From: an uncultured Bacteroidales bacterium
GTDB lineage: Bacteria; Bacteroidota; Bacteroidia; Bacteroidales; UBA932
NCBI GenBank assembly: GCA_944326265.1
Contig: CALVDE010000018.1
Location: forward strand, 1 to 64,000
Length of the DNA: 64,000 nt
Direction of reading: 5' to 3'
The notes below the pieces were generated by a model, which was given only the letters and a program-made list of their open reading frames with translations, did not search any database and had not been told where the DNA came from. A program made the translations under genes and the position numbers. Position 1 is the first letter of the stretch. Every line of letters starts with the position of its first letter. Shown in pieces: positions 7,657 to 15,549 of the stretch.

Positions 7657-9021
7657 TTATAAGTTTTTAATTCCTTGATAGATGTCGAGCAGCTCCAGAT
7701 TGAGCAGGGTCATGTATTTGGCCTGGAGCACTTCCTGCTGGGCGGATGTAAGCTCGTTCTGGGCCGTAATCAGCTCTACAGTATTCTTCACCCCCAGGGA
7801 GAACTGCTCGTATGTCAGGTCATAGCTCTGACGGGCATAGTCCTCCTGCTGCAGGGCCGCTACGTACCGGGACTGGTTGGACAAGGCTCCGAGATAGGCC
7901 GACTCGACCTCTTTCAGAAGGTCCTTCTCTATGCCCAGCTTTTCCAGACGGGTGTTCTCGGCGGAGATGCGGGCCTTGTTGAGGGCGGTGCGGTTGCTGC
8001 GGTTGGAGTAGATGGGAATACTGAGGGTAATGCCGATGTTCTCATGAAAATTGTTCCAGTACTGGTTGCCGGTACGGTAGCCTGGCGTAGAGCCTGTGGC
8101 CGTTCCCGCGCCTGTGGCTGTCATGAAGCTGGTGCCTACGCCTGCGGAAAGAGAGATGGAGGGGAAGAATCCTGCACGGGCCTGGCGTATCTCCAGTTCC
8201 GCCGCCCGGACGGATAGCGTGCCACGCTCAACCTCAGGCATGGCGTCCAGTGCGGCCAGATAGATGTCGGACTTGGAGGGCAATACCGACAGGACCTGTT
8301 CCTGCGTTACCTCAGGCCCGGCAAGATTCATCTCGTCCATGATATCCAGTTCCAGCAGCTGCTTGAGCTGCAGGAGGTATTCGTCGTATGAGGCCTGTGC
8401 TGAGATGACCTGATACTCGTCGCTCTTCCACTGGCTCTCGAGCTGGGCGAAATCCACCCGGCTGATTGATCCGGCCTTCCACATCTCCTCCGCCCGGTCA
8501 CGCTGGGCTTTGGAAGCCTCGGCAGTACTGCGGTTGACGGTTACTGTCTCGGCAGCGTAGAGGCACTGCATGTAGGCCTGGATGATGGCGATGCGGATGT
8601 CGTTGGCCGTCTCCTCCACGGAGAGCAGGTCCATCTCGTTCTGGACTTTCTGCTGCTTGAGGGCAGTGGAGAGACTGCCGCCCCGGAAGAGGCTCATGCT
8701 GGCGTTGAGGTTGTACGATCCGGTGTACATGTTGTTGTCAGTCACATCGGATGACGGATAGTTGGCCAGACTCTGGGAAGTGGAGGCCGACAGGGAGGGA
8801 AACAGGGCCGCACGGGCCTGCTTGGTGTCCTCGATTCCTGAAAGGTACGTGTTCCGGGCCTGCCTGAGCTGGATATTGTGCTCCATCGCATAGTCCAGGC
8901 AGTCGGACAGGGTCCACGGCCCGGGGGCATTTAAAGAATCCCCGCCCGGACTCTGGGCCCGGACAGGGATGCACACACATGTAATTAGAGAAAATATTGA
9001 CAGCAGTCTGGTCAGTCTCAT
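7657..9021 (-). CDS. TolC-family outer-membrane efflux protein
   Basis: This ~454-aa protein has a signal peptide ending near VRAQ (about residue 24). It then has two repeated outer-membrane efflux domains rich in long helices, starting with WTLSDCLDYAMEHNIQLRQARNTYLSG and with a second repeat near residue 245. It should form the trimeric outer-membrane duct of the exporter encoded by the next three genes. The frame opens at GTG 9024, but ATG 9021 immediately follows and is preferred. It is the first gene of the leftward operon and has a well-spaced promoter just upstream. Confidence 0.94.
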   Translation of the reverse strand: MRLTRLLSIFSLITCVCIPVRAQSPGGDSLNAPGPWTLSDCLDYAMEHNIQLRQARNTYLSGIEDTKQARAALFPSLSASTSQSLANYPSSDVTDNNMYTGSYNLNASMSLFRGGSLSTALKQQKVQNEMDLLSVEETANDIRIAIIQAYMQCLYAAETVTVNRSTAEASKAQRDRAEEMWKAGSISRVDFAQLESQWKSDEYQVISAQASYDEYLLQLKQLLELDIMDEMNLAGPEVTQEQVLSVLPSKSDIYLAALDAMPEVERGTLSVRAAELEIRQARAGFFPSISLSAGVGTSFMTATGAGTATGSTPGYRTGNQYWNNFHENIGITLSIPIYSNRSNRTALNKARISAENTRLEKLGIEKDLLKEVESAYLGALSNQSRYVAALQQEDYARQSYDLTYEQFSLGVKNTVELITAQNELTSAQQEVLQAKYMTLLNLELLDIYQGIKNL

Positions 9022-9049
9022 CACCGTATCTTCTTTTAATTTCCAGTGA

Positions 9050-9081
9050 CAAAGCTACTGACGGCAGGCTTTCCGGGCAAA
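9050..9081 (-). promoter_or_regulatory. Promoter of the MacAB-TolC-LytS/LytTR operon
   Basis: On the minus strand TTTG (complement of 9078-9081) is followed by 20 nt and TAGCTTTG (complement of 9050-9057), which matches TTTG-N19-21-TAnnTTTG. The predicted leader to ATG 9021 is about 20 nt. Confidence 0.7.
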
Positions 9082-9218
9082 ATCCAATCGACCGGCGGCC
9101 CGTTTCTGCCGACAGATTCCGGTATTTTCTGTCCGGTTGCTTTTCCCGGCTGCGCGGCGGAGCCTCCGGACAGTGCTGTTTTTTCTGCCCGTCCGGTCGG
9201 ACGGTGGGGAAATTTGTT

Positions 9219-9226
9219 TATATTTG
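9219..9226 (+). promoter_or_regulatory. Candidate -7 element for the operon at 9368
   Basis: TATATTTG matches TAnnTTTG exactly, but no clear TTTG is found 19-21 nt upstream, and the implied leader would be about 135 nt. The rest of the 9082-9367 intergenic region is GC-rich with short inverted repeats and no gene. Confidence 0.35.
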
Positions 9227-9367
9227 TGAGGTCAAGGGGCCTGCGGCTGCTTGGCGGAAAGCGGTCCGGGCAGCCGGAGCGGTCTCCCGTTTTCCAGCGA
9301 AAATATTCTTCCAGGGACCGGAAGGCAACCGAAACTGCCCGTCAGTTTCCTAAACTTACACAAAGTA

Positions 9368-10192
9368 ATGCACAAGATCTTATTAACCATGTCACTTGCC
9401 GTCATCGCGGCGGCGGGAGCAATGTCCGTTCCGGCAAACGCACAGATTACCACCGGAGAGCCTTCGTCCAAAGTCATAAGGACCGGAAACAGGGCTGAGG
9501 CCGGAGATTTCGGTCTCTACCTTGGAATAACCAGCACAATGATGGGGGATATTTTCGACAGTGACGTGAAGCTGTCGGCCCTTCCTCTGATCAACTTCAA
9601 GTACATGATGACTGACCAGGCCGAGTGGAGGCTGGGTCTGGAACTTTACAAGACATCCAGCAAGCTCAAGGGCGAGGTCGGTCAGGAATACGAAAACAAT
9701 TACTACACGCTGCCCGAGGTTTCTGCCAATTCCAATTCCAATGCCATGCTGTATCCCGGATTCGCCTGGCATTTCTCCTCGCGCAACATCCTGGATGTCT
9801 ACGTGGGAGCCGAGCTTCCCCTGGGATGGGACAGCAGTACGCAGAACACTGAAAACGGTACGTTGGAGAGTCTGGAGAACGGTACCGGCATGGTGCCCGT
9901 GTCCTACACTCACAAGATTACCAAGAGGTCTTTCGTGATAGGTCTGGGCGCTTTCGTCGGCCTTCAGGCTTATATCGCTGACCTTCCGCTTGCTCTGGGA
10001 GTGGAGCTGGGCATCAGCTCGCGCTTCGACACGGGCGTGAAGTACAAGCACACGGTTACGCAGACAGGTGCTGAGGACCAGATTTACTACACCAGCACGC
10101 CTAACTCAAGCGAGCGTTATGACAGTCTGAAGGCCAGGACCGGCGACATCTCCGGCCAGGCCCGTCTGACATTGACTTATTATTTCAAATAA
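9368..10192 (+). CDS. Outer-membrane beta-barrel protein, function unknown
   Basis: From Met at 9368 this gives 274 aa. A signal peptide (LLTMSLAVIAAAGAMSVPANA) is cleaved before QITTGEPSS. The rest alternates short amphipathic strands (for example FGLYLGITSTMMGDIF, RSFVIGLGAFVGLQAYIADL, LALGVELGISSRF) and ends in RLTLTYYFK, with an aromatic near the C-terminus, typical of OmpX/OmpW-like porin-fold proteins of Bacteroidetes. The reading frame opens further upstream at 9251, but that extension lacks a signal peptide. It is the first gene of a tightly packed operon with two lipoproteins and a WG/caspase-like protein. Confidence 0.75.
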   Translation: MHKILLTMSLAVIAAAGAMSVPANAQITTGEPSSKVIRTGNRAEAGDFGLYLGITSTMMGDIFDSDVKLSALPLINFKYMMTDQAEWRLGLELYKTSSKLKGEVGQEYENNYYTLPEVSANSNSNAMLYPGFAWHFSSRNILDVYVGAELPLGWDSSTQNTENGTLESLENGTGMVPVSYTHKITKRSFVIGLGAFVGLQAYIADLPLALGVELGISSRFDTGVKYKHTVTQTGAEDQIYYTSTPNSSERYDSLKARTGDISGQARLTLTYYFK

Positions 10193-10623
10193 TGCGGACC
10201 ATGAGACACATATACAGATATCTGCTGGCGGCTGCCCTCATTGTCAGCCTGTCAGCGTGCAGCGTTACCAGGCACAGGCCGTACTCTATGGACGGCACCA
10301 GGCTCAACGTTACGATGGACGACCTGGAGTATCTGGGCGAGACTGAAATAAGCGTGGATTACAGGAAGTATATCGGATTCATATCCGTCATCGACGCCAT
10401 CAACGGCAAGGTGTATGACAGGGTCGAGACCAAAAAACTGGAACTGAGCAATGTTCCCGAGGGACTGTACCGTTACCTTGACCGTGCGTCCTACAAGCTG
10501 GTGGAGGATTTCCCGGAGGCCGACTATTATATCGTGACCATGCAGAAAATATCCAGGACCAGGCTTTTCCTGGGCAGCGACATAACTGTCAGGGCTCGGA
10601 TCAAGGCATATAGATTCAAATGA
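10192..10623 (+). CDS. Small lipoprotein, function unknown
   Basis: This 143-aa protein has a signal peptide and lipobox LSACSV with the lipidated Cys near residue 23. The mature part is charged and has a central LYRYLDRASYKLVEDFPEAD region. Its ATG overlaps the stop of the porin-like gene by one base; Met4 at 10201 is an alternative start. The 3' end overlaps the next gene (ATGA), so the first three genes of the operon are likely translationally coupled. I do not recognise the family; a role at the outer membrane with the neighbouring barrel is inferred from context only. Confidence 0.75.
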   Translation: MRTMRHIYRYLLAAALIVSLSACSVTRHRPYSMDGTRLNVTMDDLEYLGETEISVDYRKYIGFISVIDAINGKVYDRVETKKLELSNVPEGLYRYLDRASYKLVEDFPEADYYIVTMQKISRTRLFLGSDITVRARIKAYRFK

Positions 10624-11420
10624 GACAGCTTTTCATAATAATTGTGGTTTTATGTACGATTATCGGATGCACCTCTGAGAAGGATGCATCCGATGTCGTA
10701 TTGCTGCTGGACCAGTCGGCCCTGAAGGTGACCGAGGGCGATGCGGTAAGATTCGGGATAGAGACGTGGACTGTCCACGACCGTCTGGAACGGATGGACA
10801 TATCCTCATACGACAAGGAGAACGGGAAGGTGGACCTTGTTTCCGTGCCGCTGTCATCGGTCAGGTATGAGGGCGAATATTTTTACAGGGCTCCTGAGAT
10901 TGACTCGGACAGTCTGGTGATAGAACTTTCGTTTACTGTCCATGACAATCTTTCCAATTCCAGGACGATGAGGGCCTGGCTGACGGTCGTGGCAGAGGAC
11001 GCTGTCCTGGACGAGGCCGCGACATCTGTCCTGATGTACTCGCCTGAATCAGGCAAGCCGGACGGATTCTCGCTGACGACTCTTCAGCCGCTGTATGTGT
11101 CGGCATCCGAAGACAGCGATGTCGATATCTACGTGCCTGCCGGTCAGGACTCAGATGTGATGAGCGACGGCTGGCTCTCCAAGTCCGGACTCAAGTTCGC
11201 CAGGATGGACGGGATAGATTATCCGACCATCACCCGCAACCGTCTCTGGACCCTTTATTCCAACGCTGTCAAGACGGATGCGGTCAACGGTATCGCCGTG
11301 GGTGACGTGATTATGGTCGGTACGGATGCGGTGGCTCTGGGCATAATCCTGGTTACGGGAGTGTTCGATGAGGAGGGTACGGAGTCGGACAGGTATATGT
11401 TCAATATTAAATTGATGTGA
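10620..11420 (+). CDS. Lipoprotein with beta-rich mature domain, function unknown
   Basis: This 266-aa protein has the signal peptide LFIIIVVLCTIIGC with lipidated Cys17. Residues of about 25-125 look like an immunoglobulin-like fold (ALKVTEGDAVRFGIETWTV, YFYRAPEIDSDSLVIELSFTVHD). The C-terminal part contains a possible ligand- or metal-binding acidic stretch (SEDSDVDIYVP). It overlaps the upstream lipoprotein gene by four bases. No named family is recognised. Its position between an outer-membrane protein and a WG/caspase-like protein suggests a shared envelope complex. Confidence 0.72.
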   Translation: MRQLFIIIVVLCTIIGCTSEKDASDVVLLLDQSALKVTEGDAVRFGIETWTVHDRLERMDISSYDKENGKVDLVSVPLSSVRYEGEYFYRAPEIDSDSLVIELSFTVHDNLSNSRTMRAWLTVVAEDAVLDEAATSVLMYSPESGKPDGFSLTTLQPLYVSASEDSDVDIYVPAGQDSDVMSDGWLSKSGLKFARMDGIDYPTITRNRLWTLYSNAVKTDAVNGIAVGDVIMVGTDAVALGIILVTGVFDEEGTESDRYMFNIKLM

Positions 11421-11463
11421 CAGGACGCTTTCCGGCACGGGCTTTGCGGATAGGACAGACGCT

Positions 11464-13461
11464 ATGGGAAGAATAATACGGACAGTCATATCGGCCATAT
11501 CAGTGCTCGCTGCTGCGGCGGTCTTCGGACTTGCCGGAGGGCTCCGGGCTCAGGATCTGGAGCCTTACCGGGACTGGTTCGGAAGTTACGGCTTCACGGA
11601 CAGTCTGGGCAACATAGCGATAGACTGTCAGTTCGATGATGTGAAGGGATTTACCGAGGGATATGCTCCGGTGCTTTCGCGCAGCGGTGTTACGGTGGGC
11701 GGAGGCGGAGTGTTCGGTCCCCTGTCGCCTACGCTGAAGTGGGGCTACATCGACACTGCCGGCATGATTGTCATTCCATGCCGCTTCGATCTCGCCAACC
11801 AGTTCTCGGAGGGCTATGCTGCCGTAATGTCAGGCAACAGATGGGGGTTCATAGATTACACCGGGGATACGCTGGTGTCTTTCAGATACGATGAGGTCAA
11901 GGATTTCGTGAACGGCTTCGCGGCAGTGCGCAGGGGCGGCTCGTGGGGCTTCATCGATACTGACGGTCAGGAAGCCGTGCCGTGCGGATACGATGCGGTC
12001 TCCAATTTCGGGGCCGACGGGTTCGCTGCCGTCAGCCGTGCTGACTCGTCGGGTTTCGTGTTCCGCAACGGCAGCTGGTATGCCACCAAGGACAGGGCTC
12101 TGGACTGGATACGCGGCATACCGTTCTCGATATACGCCAAGGACAAGGTGATGAACCGCATGAACGGGTGGCAGGGGCTTCAGCCCGGGGAGTCAGTCCC
12201 GGACTGGGAGGCCAGGGTCAATGATGATACGTTCATGGCCAGGCTTGAGGGTCTGGAACTTCGTTCCGAGGCGGAGTATCTGGATGCGAACCGTATAGAG
12301 GAGCCGGAGTGTGTGCTCGGCGGCTACGATACGCTTTCAGGTACGTTTGCCGTCATGGTCATGGACGGGGCTGATGAAGAAGATGCTGACAGACGCGGCA
12401 GGCAGTTCAGGATGGATGTGAGCGTACCTGTCGGGGACACGGCTGCGGTCAGAAGCGGCTGGAAACGTGTCCGTGCCTCTTTCGAGTACTTTATCAGCAA
12501 CGACAGGCCGGCTGTGGCGGAGGCCCTGTTCTCTCTGCCGGGCAAGAGGGTGCTGCAGTGGATCAATCCGGATTATGCGCCCAGGAACGGTCTGCTGCTG
12601 GACTATGATATCGACCCTCTGGATTTCAGCCTGCCGGGCAGGATATACAGGGAGATGCTGCGCTGCGCGGCGGATTCATCGGCAGCCGGGACGGACTCTT
12701 CCATACCGGGACGTCCCGGACGCAGTTCCGATACGTATGCGGTGGTAATCGCCAGTGAACATTATGTTTCGGGGGACAGTGTCCCGTTCGCGCTTAATGA
12801 CGGCAGGATCTTCTACGAGTACTGCCTCAGGAGGCTGGGCATTCCCCGGGACAATATCAGGCTGGTGCTGGATGCCACTTCGGAAGACCTGAATGCAGTG
12901 GAGACATGGCTGGCGAAGGAGTCCAGGGTCTTCAATGCGGATACGAGGGTGGTGGTGTATTATTCGGGCCGCTGCGTCCTGGACGATGTGCTCCGGGAGC
13001 CGTGTCTGCTGCCGGTTGACGGTACGTCAGGTGGAACGCAGTCAGGGCTGAGTCTCAACCGTCTGTATTCCCTGCTTCAGGAGTCTTCCGCAGACAATGC
13101 ACTGTTCCTTATAGACGCTTCCTATGGCCGGACAGGCAGGGACGGCATGAGATCGGAGGTGTTCGACTGGCACGCTCCCGATGCCGGGTCCCTTCAGCCC
13201 GCGGACCGCATGGTGGTCTTTTATGCGGCTGGTGACGGGGAAGGCGCATATCCCTACCCGCTGAAAAGACACGGGCTGTTCACATATTTTCTCCTGAAAG
13301 CCCTTCAGGACAATCCCGGTTCCATATCTTACGGAGCATTGTTCGACTATATTTCCGAGAATGTGCAGCGTCTCTCCGAAAAACTTTACGGAAGGAGACA
13401 GAAGCCGGAGGTCTATTCCTCCCGGTGGGACGGCGAGGCCTGGCGCGAGTTCGTGATGTAG
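11464..13461 (+). CDS. Secreted WG-repeat protein with catalytically degenerate caspase-like (C14) domain
   Basis: This 665-aa protein has a signal peptide (cleavage near GLRAQ, residue 30). Several WG/KWG-type repeats follow (residues ~36-205; WGYIDTAG, WGFIDYTG, WGFIDTDG, each followed by a P-C-R-F-D or similar turn). A linker leads to a caspase-like domain from about 422 (TYAVVIASEHY) to 650 (HGLFTYFLLKAL). In active family C14 members the catalytic His is in YSGHG and the Cys in DACYS. Here these read YSGRC (499-504) and DASYG (551-555), so both residues are lost: Arg503 and Ser553. It is therefore probably a binding or scaffold pseudo-protease. It closes a four-gene operon and overlaps the convergent MATE gene by 49 bp. 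Confidence 0.82.
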   Translation: MGRIIRTVISAISVLAAAAVFGLAGGLRAQDLEPYRDWFGSYGFTDSLGNIAIDCQFDDVKGFTEGYAPVLSRSGVTVGGGGVFGPLSPTLKWGYIDTAGMIVIPCRFDLANQFSEGYAAVMSGNRWGFIDYTGDTLVSFRYDEVKDFVNGFAAVRRGGSWGFIDTDGQEAVPCGYDAVSNFGADGFAAVSRADSSGFVFRNGSWYATKDRALDWIRGIPFSIYAKDKVMNRMNGWQGLQPGESVPDWEARVNDDTFMARLEGLELRSEAEYLDANRIEEPECVLGGYDTLSGTFAVMVMDGADEEDADRRGRQFRMDVSVPVGDTAAVRSGWKRVRASFEYFISNDRPAVAEALFSLPGKRVLQWINPDYAPRNGLLLDYDIDPLDFSLPGRIYREMLRCAADSSAAGTDSSIPGRPGRSSDTYAVVIASEHYVSGDSVPFALNDGRIFYEYCLRRLGIPRDNIRLVLDATSEDLNAVETWLAKESRVFNADTRVVVYYSGRCVLDDVLREPCLLPVDGTSGGTQSGLSLNRLYSLLQESSADNALFLIDASYGRTGRDGMRSEVFDWHAPDAGSLQPADRMVVFYAAGDGEGAYPYPLKRHGLFTYFLLKALQDNPGSISYGALFDYISENVQRLSEKLYGRRQKPEVYSSRWDGEAWREFVM

Positions 13462-14789
13462 CGGCGGCAGACGCGGCGGAAGCGCACGTTGAACAGCAGC
13501 GCGGCTACGGCCAGTCCCAGCAGCAGTCCGATCCAGACCCCGTCCGGGCCGAGTCCGAAGGTGAATCCGAGGAGGTAGGCGCTCGGCAGGCAGATGACGT
13601 AGTAGGAGATGCCGGAAAATACGGTGGGAATGTTGATGTCCTTGAGCCCCAGCAGTGAAGAGCGGCTGGCCAGCTGCACGGCGTCGAAGACCTGGTAGAG
13701 GGCCAGGATGATGATCAGTCTTCCGGCTATGGGAATGACGGCCGGATCCTCAGTATATATAAAAGGTATTACCCGGTGCAGGCTGATGAACAGCAGTCCG
13801 AAGCCGACCATGATGGCCACGGCCATGTGGACTGCCGCTATGCCGGCGTGGTATGCGTCCTCCCGGCGGCCCGCTCCGAACTGGTGCGAGACGCGGATGG
13901 TGGCGGCGGCTCCGATACCGGTGGCTATCATGAAGGACAGGGAGCTGAGGTTCTGGGCTATCTGGTGGGCCGCCAGCTGGTATTTGCCCATCCAGCCCAC
14001 CATGATGGCGGCGAAACTGAATGCCGTGACCTCCAGCAGGTTCTGCAGCGAAATGGGCAGGGACAGCTTGAGCTGGTGGAGCATTTCCCGCAGGTGTACC
14101 GCCCGGCGCGGTGTGAGCCTGACGAATTTGCGGTACTCCTCTACCCGGAAGAGGATGATCAGGAAGGCTATTGCACCCAGTACCCTGGATATCAGCGTAG
14201 ACCATGCCGCTCCGGCCACGCCCAGTGCGGGTGCGCCGAGCTTTCCGTAGATGAGCACCCAGTTGAGGAAGATGTTGAGGATGTTCGTACCTATCGTGAT
14301 CCACATCTCGTTGCGGGTGTTGCCGATGCCTTCGGAGAAGAAGCGGACGTTGAAGAAGGCGATCATGGGGATGAAGCCCGATACGATGATGAAGTAGTAC
14401 TGCTTGGCGTACCGGAGAACTTCCGGGTCCTGGCCCATCCGGTCCATGAATGCTCCGACGGTCAGCATGATGCCGGTGAGGACCACGGCCATGACGGCGT
14501 TGAGGGCCGCCGAATTGCTCAGGACTACCGCTACGGCCCGTCCGTCACCCTTGCCGAAGTGCTGTCCCACGACCGGGGTCACTCCCTGGGCGAAGCCTAT
14601 CGCGAAGACCAGCCCGATCATGATGATGGCGTTGGCGAATGACACGCCGGCCAGCTGGGCCGCGCCGAGGTGCCCGACCATGATGTTGTCCGCCAGCTGC
14701 ACCATAACCTGGCCGGCCTGGGTAATCATCACGGGGAAGGCCACTTTCAGGTTCCGTTTATAGAAAGGTATGTAATCTCTTAAAGTCAT
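13413..14789 (-). CDS. MATE-family multidrug efflux transporter (NorM/DinF type)
   Basis: From Met at 14789 this gives 458 aa with 12 predicted transmembrane helices. MATE features include VMVQLADNIMVGHLGAAQLAGVSFANA near the N-terminus and QGVTPVVGQHFGKGD, with a pseudo-repeat in the second half (GIGAAATIRVSHQFGAG). The family exchanges Na+ or H+ for cationic drugs. The frame extends 17 codons upstream but that part has no support; MTLRDYIPFYKRN is the usual kind of start. It diverges from the TetR gene, with 115 bp between, so the TetR protein may control both, though no operator is evident. Confidence 0.93.
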   Translation of the reverse strand: MTLRDYIPFYKRNLKVAFPVMITQAGQVMVQLADNIMVGHLGAAQLAGVSFANAIIMIGLVFAIGFAQGVTPVVGQHFGKGDGRAVAVVLSNSAALNAVMAVVLTGIMLTVGAFMDRMGQDPEVLRYAKQYYFIIVSGFIPMIAFFNVRFFSEGIGNTRNEMWITIGTNILNIFLNWVLIYGKLGAPALGVAGAAWSTLISRVLGAIAFLIILFRVEEYRKFVRLTPRRAVHLREMLHQLKLSLPISLQNLLEVTAFSFAAIMVGWMGKYQLAAHQIAQNLSSLSFMIATGIGAAATIRVSHQFGAGRREDAYHAGIAAVHMAVAIMVGFGLLFISLHRVIPFIYTEDPAVIPIAGRLIIILALYQVFDAVQLASRSSLLGLKDINIPTVFSGISYYVICLPSAYLLGFTFGLGPDGVWIGLLLGLAVAALLFNVRFRRVCRRYITNSRQASPSHREE

Positions 14790-14860
14790 ATTCCTGTCCT
14801 GTGTTGAAAAGCGGGCCGCAAAAGTAGCAAAAACTTGCAACAGATATGATAAAAGGCACT

Positions 14861-14868
14861 ATATTTGC
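14861..14868 (+). promoter_or_regulatory. Probable promoter -7 element of the TetR-efflux operon
   Basis: TATATTTG matches TAnnTTTG. The nearest TTG (14836-14838) is 22 nt upstream, a little wider than consensus. The 115-bp intergenic region (14790-14904) also holds an imperfect TACTTTTTG on the minus strand that could serve the MATE gene. Confidence 0.45.
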
Positions 14869-14904
14869 ATTTAACTGAATATTTAATTAACTATTAAATA
14901 CGTG

Positions 14905-15549
14905 ATGTCAGATATGGAAGACAAAGAAGGCAGAGAGGTTGCGGACAGCAGTATGGAGGAGCGGATACTGGCTTGTGCGGAGAGACTGTTCCTCAGCAAG
15001 GGATACAACCTTACCAGTATGACGGAGATTGCCAGGGAGTCCGGCTGTACCCAGGCCCTGGTACATTATTACTACAGGACCAAGGAGAATCTGTTCTCGC
15101 GGATATTCGAGAACAAGTTCCAGTTCTTCATAGAGAGCATCGTGGATGCAGAGGACGAGAAGCTGCCTTTTACGGAGATGATCGCGCTCCGCACATCCAG
15201 GCTCTTCGACCTGATGGCGGCCAATCCCAGGCTGCCGTTTATGCTCATGAGCGAGTTTGTCATCAGTGCCGACCAGAGGATGAGTCTGAGGGACAGGATT
15301 GTAGGACTCAGTACGGAAGCGACGGTCCGCCTGGGGATGCTGATGAAGGCAGAGGTGGAGAGCGGACGGATACGTCCGACGGATACGATGGACATCACGC
15401 TCAATATGTTCTCTCTGGTGGTTACCTTTTTCATTATCCTGCCTTTTCTGGAGGAGACCGGTCTGGTCAATGACGCATGCCGCGAGGAATTTATCGCCAG
15501 AAGGAAGCAGGAGATACTCAGGATTATAACAGAAAGTCTCAAGCCATGA
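14905..15549 (+). CDS. TetR/AcrR-family transcriptional regulator
   Basis: This ~214-aa protein has an N-terminal TetR helix-turn-helix (residues ~18-63: ERILACAERLFLSKGYNLTSMTEIARESGCTQALVHYYYRTKENLF), followed by a variable all-helical ligand-binding domain. GTG 14902 is directly followed by ATG 14905, which is used. It overlaps the TolC-like gene by 4 bp (ATGA). It is the first gene of an exporter operon, so autoregulation and substrate-dependent de-repression are expected by analogy with similar operons. Confidence 0.93.
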   Translation: MSDMEDKEGREVADSSMEERILACAERLFLSKGYNLTSMTEIARESGCTQALVHYYYRTKENLFSRIFENKFQFFIESIVDAEDEKLPFTEMIALRTSRLFDLMAANPRLPFMLMSEFVISADQRMSLRDRIVGLSTEATVRLGMLMKAEVESGRIRPTDTMDITLNMFSLVVTFFIILPFLEETGLVNDACREEFIARRKQEILRIITESLKP

